Assembly: GCA_943357745.1 (NCBI GenBank)
Contig: CALRGN010000003.1
Coordinates: forward strand, 1-34,078
Direction: 5' to 3'
DNA: 34,078 nt
Origin: Candidatus Uhrbacteria bacterium
Lineage (GTDB): Bacteria; Patescibacteriota; Patescibacteriia; UBA9934
This document shows, piece by piece, positions 1 to 7,448 of this stretch. Position 1 is the stretch's first letter. The number at the start of each line of letters is the position of its first letter. A model generated the notes under the pieces. The model was not told where the DNA came from. It did no database searches and worked only from the letters and a program-made list of their open reading frames with translations. The position numbers were made by a program, and so were the translations under genes.

Positions 1-375
<375 letters not shown>

Positions 376-413
376 CAACCCAAGTATTTTAGTGATTTTT
401 AAAAAAGGCGATC

Positions 414-1733
414 TTAATCCTCGTGATCATAATGCCAACCACTCACCCGTTCTTTAAAAACGGTACACAAAGTACTCAACCTTTGCCAACTACCGGTTCC
501 GAATTTAGCACTTACTTTGTCCAGAGCTAGTAGGGTATTTTTCTTTTTCTGATCTTTTTTAAGTAAAGGTTCGGCGGTATCAAGTTGAATTAGATCGCTA
601 ACACTAATACCGAGCTGTCTAACCGCTAACTCAAATGACATCGCTCCCGGTTTGGTATTGATCGTTCCCGATCGTAGGCGGGGGAGGATCATGCTCCAGC
701 CGACATCGGTTAATTCGCGACCGTCATAGATTGGGTCTTTAATCGCCCTGCTCCCACTCCAACCAGAAAAACTATCCCATCGTACAAATACTGAAATTTT
801 TTTGGCAGCCAAACCTTGTTTGCGCAACCGCCAAGCCACTCTATCAGCCAAAGCCAATAAATTGGTCTTAACCTCCAGTTCATTACTTAAATTGTACGGA
901 AAAGTATAAGACTGACCAATTGAAAGGGGATCAGCTTGATCATCTTCTAAATAATCAGGACCGATCCCTCGGGAGGCCTGATATAAAAATAAGCCGTACT
1001 GTTTAAACTCTCTCAACAAAATCGGCAACGCCACTTTTTTCAGGGTCGCTATTGAAGTTACGCCCATCGCGCCTAATCTACTTTCTAATCTCGGGCCAAT
1101 TCCACAAACATCGGCCAAAGATCGACCTAACACAAATTCTTCCACCGCTTCCGGAGTAATCACCGTCAAGCCATTTGGTTTCACCGATTCCGATGCCAAT
1201 TTAGCCACTAATTTATTAGGACCAACGCCAATAGAAACGGTCGCCACTTCACCGCAATCATCCCGTACTTGATTTCTTATCCTTTCTGCTAATAAGGTTG
1301 CGCCCAAATAATCACCACCAGAGGCAGTGGTGATATTAGCAAACGCTTCATCGGTGCTAAATTGTTCCACTTCATCACAATTACTCCGCAGGATTTGTAA
1401 AAACCGTTTGGTGATCTGGGCATATTTTCTAGGATCACCAGGGATAATAATTAGATCGGGACATATTTTTAATGCTTCCCAAGTGGCCATTGCTGTTTTT
1501 ACGCCAGATCGTTTTGCTTGTCTGGAGGCGGTGGTAATTACCGATCGTTTAAATCGTTCCGGATTTAACCCATTCACCGTTACTCTGCCAAAGCCACCCT
1601 GCAAATTTTCTCTACCCTTGCCAGCGATGCCAATCGGCTTCCCTCGTAAAAACGGATTGGCCTGTTGTTCTACGGAAGCAAAATAAGTATTAAAATCTAA
1701 GTGCAAAATAATTTTTCCCGATGTAGCCGTCAT
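414..1733 (-). CDS. dinB: Y-family DNA polymerase (Pol IV / DinB-UmuC type)
   Basis: A 439-residue translesion polymerase of the Y family, which copies damaged templates with low fidelity. Seen: the N-terminal palm start HLDFNTYFASVEQQ (first metal-binding Asp, steric-gate region), the second acidic motif STDEAFANIT near residue 130 (SIDE in most Pol IV), SIGVGPNKLVAKLASE just after it, and a helix-hairpin-helix-like segment (DVCGIGPRLESRLGAMG) followed by a little-finger domain. Last gene of the lexA operon: it starts 11 bp after the small gene 1745-1993, so it should be induced by DNA damage with lexA. The C-terminal ~60 residues are Lys-rich. Family assignment is firm; whether it is closer to DinB or UmuC is not settled by eye. 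Confidence 0.9.
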   Translation of the reverse strand: MTATSGKIILHLDFNTYFASVEQQANPFLRGKPIGIAGKGRENLQGGFGRVTVNGLNPERFKRSVITTASRQAKRSGVKTAMATWEALKICPDLIIIPGDPRKYAQITKRFLQILRSNCDEVEQFSTDEAFANITTASGGDYLGATLLAERIRNQVRDDCGEVATVSIGVGPNKLVAKLASESVKPNGLTVITPEAVEEFVLGRSLADVCGIGPRLESRLGAMGVTSIATLKKVALPILLREFKQYGLFLYQASRGIGPDYLEDDQADPLSIGQSYTFPYNLSNELEVKTNLLALADRVAWRLRKQGLAAKKISVFVRWDSFSGWSGSRAIKDPIYDGRELTDVGWSMILPRLRSGTINTKPGAMSFELAVRQLGISVSDLIQLDTAEPLLKKDQKKKNTLLALDKVSAKFGTGSWQRLSTLCTVFKERVSGWHYDHED

Positions 1734-1744
1734 ACATAAACAAA

Positions 1745-1993
1745 CTATGGCACAAATGATTCAATCAACCGCCACTCTAAGTTTTTACAATTTAACCTTA
1801 ACTGCATAAAACTATCTCGACTTGAAACCGAGAAAAAGAACACTTTATCCAAGCCCTCTCTAGCGGAATGCACCAAATTAAGTTTATCCACCACAAAAAC
1901 CGTTCTACCCCAAATAACCTTAATCGGTCTCACTCGCCGTCCCGAGAATAGTACGGTTACATCCACCGGTTCATCTAAATATTGATGTTGCAT
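1745..1993 (-). CDS. Small conserved-looking protein between lexA and the Y-family polymerase (possible DUF6504-like)
   Basis: An 82-residue protein with no signal or membrane segment. It lies 4 bp after lexA and 11 bp before the polymerase, so all three are almost certainly one transcript. The pattern is an N-terminal strand (YLDEPVDVTVLFSGRRVRP), a V-x-WGR-x-F-x-V segment, FFFSV near the middle and a closing EWRLIES. From memory this order resembles DUF6504, a small family often found beside translesion polymerase genes in other bacteria; that match is inference and needs a profile search. The place in the operon suggests an accessory role in damage tolerance, such as a polymerase partner, but nothing in the sequence shows an enzymatic function. 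Confidence 0.75.
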   Translation of the reverse strand: MQHQYLDEPVDVTVLFSGRRVRPIKVIWGRTVFVVDKLNLVHSAREGLDKVFFFSVSSRDSFMQLRLNCKNLEWRLIESFVP

Positions 1994-1997
1994 ATTC

Positions 1998-2624
1998 TCA
2001 AAACTGTCTTAACACCGCTCGCACCACCCCCTGTATATTCAAATCCCCCTTAATAATAATCGGCTTCATACTTTTATTAGCCGGTTGCAATCTAATTTGT
2101 CCCTTCTCTCGATAGAATCGTTTTAGAGTTGCATATGCATTATCAAGCAGTGCTACCACGATGTCACCATTTTTAGGCGAGGGGTTTCTTTCAATCACCA
2201 CATAATCACCATTTAAAATCCCATCTTCAATCATTGATTCTCCTTTAACTTTGAGCACATAAGAATTAATTGGATCCATCACAAAGTTGGCTGGTACGGC
2301 CATGGTCTCCTTCTCTTCCACCGCTTCAATAGGCGCACCGGCCGTAATTAATCCTGCGAGCGGTAACATGATGGCGAGCGCTGACAGCGGACTAGCCTCC
2401 ACCACTTCAATTGATCGCGCCGTGCCGTGCTCACCGGTATTGATTACCCCTTTATCACAGAGTGCTTGAATATGTTGGTGAACAGTGGCGGGGGAGGATA
2501 AACCCAAGTTTTCAGCGATCTCTCGGTAAGAAGGGGTATAGCCATGTTTTCTAACAAACTTTTCCACGCAATCTAACACCGCACGTTGCTTCTTGGTTAA
2601 TGGGGGGAGCATATTTTTTATCAA
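1998..2624 (-). CDS. lexA: LexA SOS repressor
   Basis: A 208-residue LexA of usual length. Residues ~5-70 are the winged helix-turn-helix, with the recognition region LSSPATVHQHIQAL, closer to Gram-positive LexA than to the E. coli protein. Then come a linker, the self-cleavage Ala-Gly in LITAGAPIEA, the catalytic Ser in GESMIEDGIL and the catalytic Lys in YATLKRF (S24 peptidase dyad). RecA-stimulated autocleavage should therefore be intact. It is first in the operon with the small gene 1745-1993 and the Y-family polymerase. The start is the first ATG; a second in-frame ATG four codons later is possible. Its promoter carries a direct-repeat LexA box, consistent with autoregulation. Confidence 0.96.
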   Translation of the reverse strand: MIKNMLPPLTKKQRAVLDCVEKFVRKHGYTPSYREIAENLGLSSPATVHQHIQALCDKGVINTGEHGTARSIEVVEASPLSALAIMLPLAGLITAGAPIEAVEEKETMAVPANFVMDPINSYVLKVKGESMIEDGILNGDYVVIERNPSPKNGDIVVALLDNAYATLKRFYREKGQIRLQPANKSMKPIIIKGDLNIQGVVRAVLRQF

Positions 2625-2674
2625 CCATTTTTATCGACCAATTGTTGAAACCGGTCGCTTTATTTTATATCCCC

Positions 2675-2702
2675 ATCATACCCGAACAAAACCCGAACAC
2701 AA
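2675..2702 (-). promoter_or_regulatory. lexA promoter with LexA-box-like direct repeat in the spacer
   Basis: On the minus strand there is a -10 TATGAT (2680-2675), a 16-bp spacer and a -35-like TTGTGT (2702-2697). The spacer contains GAAC-N7-GAAC at 2684-2698 (GTTC-N7-GTTC on the lexA strand), inside an 11-bp direct repeat CCCGAAC-AAAA-CCCGAAC. This spacing and direct orientation are those of the alphaproteobacterial LexA box, not the inverted GAAC-N4-GTTC of Gram-positives. A repressor bound there would block RNA polymerase. The leader to the lexA ATG is about 45 nt. Confidence 0.7.
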
Positions 2703-2785
2703 CCACCGGCTGTGGATAAAAGTAAGTCTGTTCAATTTTGCGCCAATGGTCTACTCTAGAAGCCAGTCGCAAAATAAAACCAATT

Positions 2786-3832
2786 ATGCGTGCCCTTGCC
2801 AATAAACTCTCCAAAGAAGATGCTCAAGCTAAAGTAGCTTTGGAGCCGTTTGGTCGTAAAACTTTATCTTTTTATAGATATATTGAAATTGACTCTCCCG
2901 TGGATTTAAGAGACAAACTTTATGTGGCTTGGGAGAAACTAGGGATACTCGGTCGAATCTATTTAGCCGAGGAGGGGATTAATGCGCAAATATCCGTGCC
3001 TATACCTAAGCTAGAAGAATTTACAGAGGATCTTAACTCCGTCGCCGAACTTAATCCGGTCGCCACTCCTCAACCGATCAGACTCAACTTTGCACTAGAT
3101 CAAAGCGCGCCCTCATTTTGGAAGTTGATCATCAAAATTCGCTCTCAGGTGGTGGCGGATAATTTACCCAAGGGTAGTTACGATCTTAAACAGGTCGGAG
3201 AGCATCTCTCTCCCCAAGAATTTAATCAAGCGCTTGAAAATGGTGGGGTGGTGGTGGATATGCGCAATCAGTATGAGAGTGTGATTGGAAAATTTGCTAA
3301 CGCGATTACTCCACACTCCCAAACCTTCAGCGAGGAATTAAGAGAGGTAGCAGAACTTTTCAAAGAAAAAAAATCAGAGCCTCTGCTTCTGTATTGCACC
3401 GGCGGAATTAGATGTGAAAAAGCCAGTGCATTTTTGTTGGCTCAAGGCTTTACCAAAGTTAAACAACTTGAGGGCGGGATTATCAATTACGCTCAAGCCG
3501 TAAAAACTACCGGTCTAGAAAGTAAATTCCACGGCAAAAACTTTGTCTTTGACGCTCGGTTGGCCGAGGCGGTAACGGCAGAAATTATTGGCAAATGTTA
3601 CACTTGCCAAACTCCGGCCGATACTTACGATAATTGCAAAAATGATACTTGCCATAATTTAATTATTCAGTGCGATCAATGTCGGGTCAACACCCTTGGC
3701 ACTTGTACTCTTGCTTGCCAAAAAATCGTCGCGCTCCCAATGGAGGAACAAATACAAATCAGAAAAGGGCATAAAGCCCTTTTCAACCGACCAGTCAACC
3801 GACCAGTCAACCGACCAGTTAATTTCTCTTAA
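2786..3832 (+). CDS. trhO: tRNA uridine(34) hydroxylase, rhodanese family (TrhO / YceA)
   Basis: A 348-residue rhodanese-domain protein of the TrhO family, which makes 5-hydroxyuridine at position 34 of tRNAs. Seen: the N-terminal ferredoxin-like domain with SFYRYIEI and GRIYLAEEGINAQISVP, then the rhodanese domain with VVDMRNQYE and the active-site loop YCTGGIRCEKA, then a Cys-rich tail (CYTCQTP, CKNDTCHN, CDQC, CTLAC) typical of the family. I chose ATG 2786 because the family starts about 24 residues before SFYRY; an in-frame TTG at 2738 adds 16 unsupported residues. The gene is divergent from lexA. Its last codons are three copies of a 12-bp repeat (NRPV x3) just after a perfect hairpin, so the tail looks recently added. 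Confidence 0.93.
   Translation: MRALANKLSKEDAQAKVALEPFGRKTLSFYRYIEIDSPVDLRDKLYVAWEKLGILGRIYLAEEGINAQISVPIPKLEEFTEDLNSVAELNPVATPQPIRLNFALDQSAPSFWKLIIKIRSQVVADNLPKGSYDLKQVGEHLSPQEFNQALENGGVVVDMRNQYESVIGKFANAITPHSQTFSEELREVAELFKEKKSEPLLLYCTGGIRCEKASAFLLAQGFTKVKQLEGGIINYAQAVKTTGLESKFHGKNFVFDARLAEAVTAEIIGKCYTCQTPADTYDNCKNDTCHNLIIQCDQCRVNTLGTCTLACQKIVALPMEEQIQIRKGHKALFNRPVNRPVNRPVNFS
3762..3784 (+). terminator. Terminator-like hairpin inside the trhO coding end
   Basis: A perfect 9-bp stem, GAAAAGGGC / GCCCTTTTC, with a 5-nt ATAAA loop, lies about 50 bp before the trhO stop. The 3' arm ends in TTTT, so it resembles a short intrinsic terminator, but it sits in coding sequence directly before the 12-bp repeats. 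Either it is a former terminator overrun by an extended reading frame, or a structure that slows transcription or protects the mRNA end. Confidence 0.4.
3784..3819 (+). repeat. 12-bp tandem repeat, 3 exact copies, in trhO 3' end
   Basis: CAACCGACCAGT is repeated three times without change and encodes NRPV three times. Identical copies point to recent expansion. On the other strand and rotated the unit reads GGTTGACTGGTC, which differs from the units in the helicase (3965-4048) and glycosyltransferase (16017-16061) genes almost only by transitions. Confidence 0.95.
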
Positions 3833-3849
3833 TCTCTTACAAACGATCG

Positions 3850-5313
3850 TTACCGTTTTGGTTCAAATCTATAGCCCGGTTGATCATCTTCATCATTTGT
3901 GATCGGCCGTGAAGAGCGTGGTGGGAACTGTCTCCCGGTTGAGCCAGCAGATAGTCGGCCGATCGGTCGGCTTGTTGTTCGGCTTGATGCGCTACTAAGC
4001 GGTCGGCTAGTTGGTGACCTAAGTGGTCTACTAGTTGGTCGGCTTGTTGATTTACCAGCCAACACACTCATTGGTCTATGAGGGGGCGGTAAGGTACTCG
4101 GTCTGACTGGAACCGGCACTCTGGCCGTTGGTTTGGAGTCATATCGCACCTCTTCCGCCCGGTGTCTACTGGGCGCCGAGGCCGGCATTGAAATCATATT
4201 CGCCCCCCCGCGGAAGCTCTTGGTTGGCAAAACAATTTTAATTAACCGTTCAATTTCTTTTACTTGGCGTCTTTGATCTGGGGTAATGAAAGTGATTGCT
4301 TTTCCCGATTCACCGGCTCGGCCAGTCCGGCCGATTCGGTGCACGTAATCATCCACCTGATCCGGTGGATCAAAATTTATCACCACTCCAATTGATTTAA
4401 CATCAATTCCACGAGCGGCAATGTCTGTAGCCACCAATACTTTAGTACGGCCTAATTTGAAATCAGACAAGGCGCGCTTTCTCTGAGCTAAACTTCTATC
4501 AGAATGGATCTCGCCGGCATTAATACCACCTTTCTCCAAAAATAAGCGCAATTTACCAGCCAAGAATTTTGTTCTGGTAAAGACCAACGCTGTTCCAGTT
4601 TCCGCTTTTAAGATTTCAAGCAAAGCATCACGCTTATGATCTTTATTGAGAAGAATAATTTCTTGGGCCACATTGGCAGCGGCCGTTCCGGAAGGAGCGA
4701 TCTCAATCTTAACCGGTCGTTTCATATGTTTGGCGACCGCGTTTCTAATTTCACTCGGCATCGTGGCGGAGAATAACATTGTCTGTCTGTCTTCCGGCAC
4801 CAACGCTAAGATCTCGGAAATCTGAGGCCAGAATCCCATATCAAGCATTCGGTCGGCCTCATCTAAAATTAAAATCTTCACTTGATCTAGGCGCACCAAG
4901 CGTTGCTTGGCAAGATCAATTAATCTGCCCGGAGTGGCAATGATCAAGTGCGGTTTGGCGCGCAATTGACGCTCTTGCCACAATTGTTTTTCTCCGCCAA
5001 TGATCACCGCTGTTCGCAATCCTAGCCCTTTACCAATCTTCATCAGCTCCTCCTCAATCTGAAGCGCTAGCTCTCGGGTTGGCGCCAAAATTAAAGACTG
5101 GCATTTAAGTTTGCCCATTCTCTCTAACATTGGCAAACCAAACGCCAGCGTTTTACCGGTCCCAGTTTGGGCAATGCCCACCACATCTTGCCCTAGCAAT
5201 CCCGGTGGGATCGCCTGCGCCTGAATGGGGGAGGGGATAGTAAAGTTTTTCCCGGCTAACAACTCAACCAGTTTAGGATGCAATCCTAAATCACTAAAAG
5301 TTAACTCTGCCAT
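3850..5313 (-). CDS. DEAD-box ATP-dependent RNA helicase (RhlE/CsdA-like)
   Basis: A 487-residue superfamily-2 RNA helicase that remodels RNA in ribosome assembly or mRNA decay. Motifs in order: Q-motif region PSPIQAQAIP, Walker A AQTGTGKT (~residue 50), PTRELALQ, TPGRLID, DEAD in LILDEADRMLDMGF (~150), SAT (MLFSATMP), then the second RecA domain with FTRTK, ATDIAARGID and HRIGRTGRAG (~330). The core ends near residue 370; beyond it is a basic low-complexity tail built from TSRP-type tetrapeptides encoded by degenerate 12-bp DNA repeats. Basic tails are common in this family and bind RNA, but this one shares its DNA unit with unrelated genes. It is convergent with trhO (17 bp apart) and has its own promoter and a structured ~115-nt leader. 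Confidence 0.95.
   Translation of the reverse strand: MAELTFSDLGLHPKLVELLAGKNFTIPSPIQAQAIPPGLLGQDVVGIAQTGTGKTLAFGLPMLERMGKLKCQSLILAPTRELALQIEEELMKIGKGLGLRTAVIIGGEKQLWQERQLRAKPHLIIATPGRLIDLAKQRLVRLDQVKILILDEADRMLDMGFWPQISEILALVPEDRQTMLFSATMPSEIRNAVAKHMKRPVKIEIAPSGTAAANVAQEIILLNKDHKRDALLEILKAETGTALVFTRTKFLAGKLRLFLEKGGINAGEIHSDRSLAQRKRALSDFKLGRTKVLVATDIAARGIDVKSIGVVINFDPPDQVDDYVHRIGRTGRAGESGKAITFITPDQRRQVKEIERLIKIVLPTKSFRGGANMISMPASAPSRHRAEEVRYDSKPTARVPVPVRPSTLPPPHRPMSVLAGKSTSRPTSRPLRSPTSRPLSSASSRTTSRPIGRLSAGSTGRQFPPRSSRPITNDEDDQPGYRFEPKR
3965..4048 (-). repeat. Degenerate 12-bp tandem repeat in the helicase tail
   Basis: Seven 12-bp units in register, with best copies GGTCGGCTTGTT (3965 and 4037) and GGTCGGCTAGTT (4001); others carry several changes. 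Read on the minus strand they give TSRP-like tetrapeptides. The array is older-looking than those in trhO and the glycosyltransferase, with many substitutions between copies. Confidence 0.85.
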
Positions 5314-5429
5314 AAAAATTGGTTAGACTCGCGCCTCGGGCTGAAGATCTAGTCTAAAGCGTCGCGTCTACGCAAGTGGCAGAGCGGAGGAGAGAGATTA
5401 AAGATTTTGCCTAATCTCTGACAAAAATC
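5314..5429 (-). promoter_or_regulatory. Structured 5' leader of the DEAD-box helicase
   Basis: Between the predicted transcription start (~5429) and the helicase ATG lie about 115 nt with three inverted repeats: TAATCTCT/AGAGATTA (5412-5419 with 5393-5400), GCGT/ACGC (5359-5362 with 5370-5373) and AGTCTAA/TTAGACT (5351-5357 with 5323-5329). The last would lie just before the ATG. Most genes here have very short leaders, so this is exceptional. Cold-shock-type or self-regulatory control of the helicase is an inference; I recognise no known riboswitch family. Confidence 0.5.
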
Positions 5430-5435
5430 AATTCA

Positions 5436-5464
5436 ACTATAGCATAGATCAGATAATTTGCCAA
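5436..5464 (-). promoter_or_regulatory. Promoter of the DEAD-box helicase
   Basis: The minus strand reads TTGGCA (5464-5459), a 17-bp spacer, then TATAGT (5441-5436). Both hexamers are close to the sigma-70 consensus and the spacing is ideal. Confidence 0.75.
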
Positions 5465-5535
5465 GGGTTAGTTCGGTCGGGAATTTAGTTTTGACCAAAA
5501 AGCGCTTCAATTATCAGAAAACTACTCAGTAAACA

Positions 5536-5564
5536 TTGACTTTTATTAGCAATTTAGCTAGTAT
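5536..5564 (+). promoter_or_regulatory. Promoter of the small membrane-peptide gene
   Basis: TTGACT (5536-5541), a 17-bp spacer, TAGTAT (5559-5564). Among the best sigma-70-like promoters in the window. It fires toward the 47-codon gene at 5614 and away from the helicase. Confidence 0.75.
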
Positions 5565-5567
5565 TTA

Positions 5568-5581
5568 GTTGATCGATCAAC
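5568..5581. promoter_or_regulatory. 14-bp perfect palindrome at the predicted transcription start
   Basis: GTTGATCGATCAAC reads the same on both strands and begins 4 bp after the -10 box, so it overlaps the expected +1. A dimeric repressor bound here would block initiation; alternatively it forms a hairpin at the 5' end of the transcript. A related half-site TTGATCAT follows at 5583-5590. Confidence 0.5.
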
Positions 5582-5613
5582 CTTGATCATCGCTTCACCC
5601 ACAGGAGTTCGAC

Positions 5614-5757
5614 ATGTCAAACCGGAGACTTTTCAGTGTAAGAAGTCTAGCTCACTGCGTGCGTTCGGAGCAGTTCTGGATAGTGGTTTTCGGAATGGTG
5701 GTAGCGATCATCGCCGCCACTTGCCTGATTGTTAGTTATCAGGCGCTGCCCGGTTAA
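5614..5757 (+). CDS. Small single-span membrane peptide (47 aa), unknown function
   Basis: An ATG-to-TAA frame of 47 codons. It starts MSNRRLFSVRS, has a basic N-terminal part (five Arg in the first 17), and then one hydrophobic span at about residues 21-43 (FWIVVFGMVVAIIAATCLIV), ending YQALPG. The purine-rich AGGAG lies 7 bp before the ATG, a clear Shine-Dalgarno where many neighbours have none. It stands alone with its own promoter, an operator-like palindrome and a strong downstream hairpin. The positive-inside rule predicts a cytoplasmic N-terminus. I recognise no family. Possible roles include a regulatory membrane peptide or a type I toxin-like peptide; the sequence does not decide. 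Confidence 0.6.
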   Translation: MSNRRLFSVRSLAHCVRSEQFWIVVFGMVVAIIAATCLIVSYQALPG

Positions 5758-5831
5758 AAGGTGAATGTCTGCTCTCTGGTCCATACCGCGGTGTGGTCTG
5801 TACCATATTTCGAGTCGTTCACTTTCTTCGT

Positions 5832-5859
5832 CCCTCCGCCCGCTCAAAGCGCCGGAGGG
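5832..5859 (+). terminator. Hairpin terminator after the small membrane-peptide gene
   Basis: A strong stem, CCCTCCG (5832-5838) with CGGAGGG (5853-5859), plus an inner CGCT/AGCG pairing, followed by the A/T-rich ATTTATAATTCTT. The U-run is imperfect. It closes a ~290-nt transcript. The 75 bp between the stop codon and this stem also contain short complementary arms (CCATAC/GTGTGG, GTGAA/TTCAC), so the 3' part may be structured. Confidence 0.6.
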
Positions 5860-5882
5860 ATTTATAATTCTTATTGATGTTC

Positions 5883-5911
5883 TTGACTTAGGTCTATTAA
5901 TTTTGTACGGT
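5883..5911 (+). promoter_or_regulatory. rmlC promoter (leaderless arrangement)
   Basis: TTGACT (5883-5888), a 17-bp spacer, TACGGT (5906-5911). Only 7 bp separate the -10 box from the rmlC ATG, so transcription should begin at or next to the A of ATG. Confidence 0.7.
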
Positions 5912-5918
5912 TGTTGCT

Positions 5919-6473
5919 ATGCAAGTTAGTCAACCATTTTTCGGTCTCTATATTCTAGAACCAACCGTTTATCAAGATGATCGCGGTTATTTTTACGAAT
6001 CTTATAATTTTGATAAGCTTTCGGCCCAAGGTCTAGCGGTCGCCTTTATTCAAGACAATCACACCTTTTCTAAAAAAGGAGTTTTGCGCGGGCTTCACTT
6101 TCAACTCCCCCCCAAAGGGATGGGCAAGCTGGTACGGTGCATTAGCGGAAAAATCTGGGATGTGGCCGTTGATTTACGGGCAGATTCAATTACTTATAAA
6201 CATTGGTTTGGCATTGAGCTTTCGGGAGAAAATAGGCGTCAACTTTATCTCCCTCCGGGATTCGCTCATGGCTTTTACACCATTGAAGACGCGGAAGTCC
6301 TGTACAAATGTACCGCCACTTTTTCTAAAGAATTAGAGGGGGCGGTGATTTGGAATGATCAGGAGTTAAAAATTAATTGGCCAGTGACGGATCAGTCGGT
6401 TCCATTACTCTCTCAAAAAGACCGAGAGGCCCCGCTACTTGCTCAATTAAACTTGCCCGCCAAGTGGGAATAA
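5919..6473 (+). CDS. rmlC: dTDP-4-dehydrorhamnose 3,5-epimerase
   Basis: A 184-residue RmlC of normal length. It epimerises dTDP-4-keto-6-deoxyglucose at C3 and C5, the third step of dTDP-L-rhamnose synthesis. Seen: the cupin fold with FYESYN, QDNHTFSKKGVLRGLHFQ (catalytic His in RGLHFQ), VWD-type strand and the FAHGF segment around residue 116. The promoter puts the mRNA start at the ATG, which fixes the start codon. It is followed 17 bp later by rmlD, so the two form an operon; rmlB and an RmlA domain lie 4-6 kb downstream. Confidence 0.95.
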   Translation: MQVSQPFFGLYILEPTVYQDDRGYFYESYNFDKLSAQGLAVAFIQDNHTFSKKGVLRGLHFQLPPKGMGKLVRCISGKIWDVAVDLRADSITYKHWFGIELSGENRRQLYLPPGFAHGFYTIEDAEVLYKCTATFSKELEGAVIWNDQELKINWPVTDQSVPLLSQKDREAPLLAQLNLPAKWE

Positions 6474-6490
6474 ATTCATGTGAAAATCCT

Positions 6491-7402
6491 ATGTCATTAG
6501 AAGGACCAATTTTGCTAACCGGTGCAAGGGGGAGTTTAGGAGAGCAGATTCAAAAGATTTGGTCCGCCGCCGGAATTAAAATTATTGCCACTGATCGCGC
6601 TGAGCTAGACATCACCAATTTAGAGCTGGTGGACAAGTTGGTAGGTGAGCTAAAACCGACAGTCATCGTAAATGCCGCCGCCTACAATAATGTTGATGGC
6701 GCCGAGGATCCCGCCCTTTACCAAATCGCGCTCGCGGTTAACGCCACTGGTCCAACCAATCTCGCCCTCACTGCCAAAAAATACGGTGCCAAATTTATTC
6801 ATCTAAGCACCGATTATGTTTTCTCTGGGGTTAGCAACCCCGTCACGGTTGGGGAGATCGCCACGATCGGTTATAAAGAAACAGCCAATCCCCACCCCAT
6901 TAACGCCTACGCCAGAACAAAATTTTTAGGAGAAGAAGCGGTAAGGGAGGTCGGCGGGGAATATTATTTAGTTAGAAGTTCGCGCCTTTTTGGTCCCCTC
7001 GGTTCATCACCCGATGTCAAGGAAAGTTTTGTGCATTTAATGTTGCGAGTAGCCAGAGAGCGACCGTTATTGAAACTGGTGAACGATGAATGGGGTTGTC
7101 CCACTTACACCCCTCACTTAGCAACCGCCCTTTTATCACTCCTCACCAAACCGTACCCCTTCGGAATTTACCACCTTGTTAATGCCGGCGGCGGTCTCAC
7201 TTGGTATGACTTTGCAAAAAAAATCTTTGCGCTCGCCGGAATCACCACCCCGATTGAATCAGTCCCTGGCACGGTCTATTCCCGTCCTGCGCGCCGTCCA
7301 GGCAATGTCACTTTAATACAAACCCGCGGACCAAAACTCCCGTCATTAGATCAAGGACTTTCAGAATTTATCCATCTGTTACCAAATCCCTCCAGTGATT
7401 AA
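6491..7402 (+). CDS. rmlD: dTDP-4-dehydrorhamnose reductase
   Basis: A 303-residue short-chain dehydrogenase of the RmlD family that reduces the 4-keto group with NAD(P)H to give dTDP-L-rhamnose. Seen: the Rossmann glycine motif TGARGSLGEQ at the N-terminus, DITN, NAAAYNNVDGAE, STDYVFSG, and the catalytic pair YARTK (Tyr-x3-Lys). I chose ATG 6491 because the Rossmann strand begins right after it; an upstream open frame to 6377 would overlap rmlC by about 100 bp without support. Second gene of the rmlC-rmlD unit. Confidence 0.95.
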   Translation: MSLEGPILLTGARGSLGEQIQKIWSAAGIKIIATDRAELDITNLELVDKLVGELKPTVIVNAAAYNNVDGAEDPALYQIALAVNATGPTNLALTAKKYGAKFIHLSTDYVFSGVSNPVTVGEIATIGYKETANPHPINAYARTKFLGEEAVREVGGEYYLVRSSRLFGPLGSSPDVKESFVHLMLRVARERPLLKLVNDEWGCPTYTPHLATALLSLLTKPYPFGIYHLVNAGGGLTWYDFAKKIFALAGITTPIESVPGTVYSRPARRPGNVTLIQTRGPKLPSLDQGLSEFIHLLPNPSSD

Positions 7403-7448
7403 TTGGCGATGAAACGGTTTTACCCAGACCGTGTCTTGCAACGATCTC

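Noticed and set aside
2738-2785. Longer trhO start at TTG 2738
   Set aside because: The extra 16 residues are not expected for the family, and the ATG at 2786 gives the normal N-terminal length.
3696-4081. Plus-strand frames over the trhO end and helicase tail (repeat-rich peptides)
   Set aside because: Produced by reading the 12-bp repeats in other frames; the trhO and helicase genes explain the region.
5647-5847. 66-codon minus-strand frame opposite the small membrane peptide
   Set aside because: It runs through the terminator stem and the + strand gene, has no promoter or Shine-Dalgarno, and its composition (many Arg, His, Glu) looks like a shadow frame.
7403-7448. Possible terminator ACGGT/ACCGT between rmlD and the PEGA gene
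   Set aside because: Only a 5-bp stem with no T-run on either strand; too weak to list.
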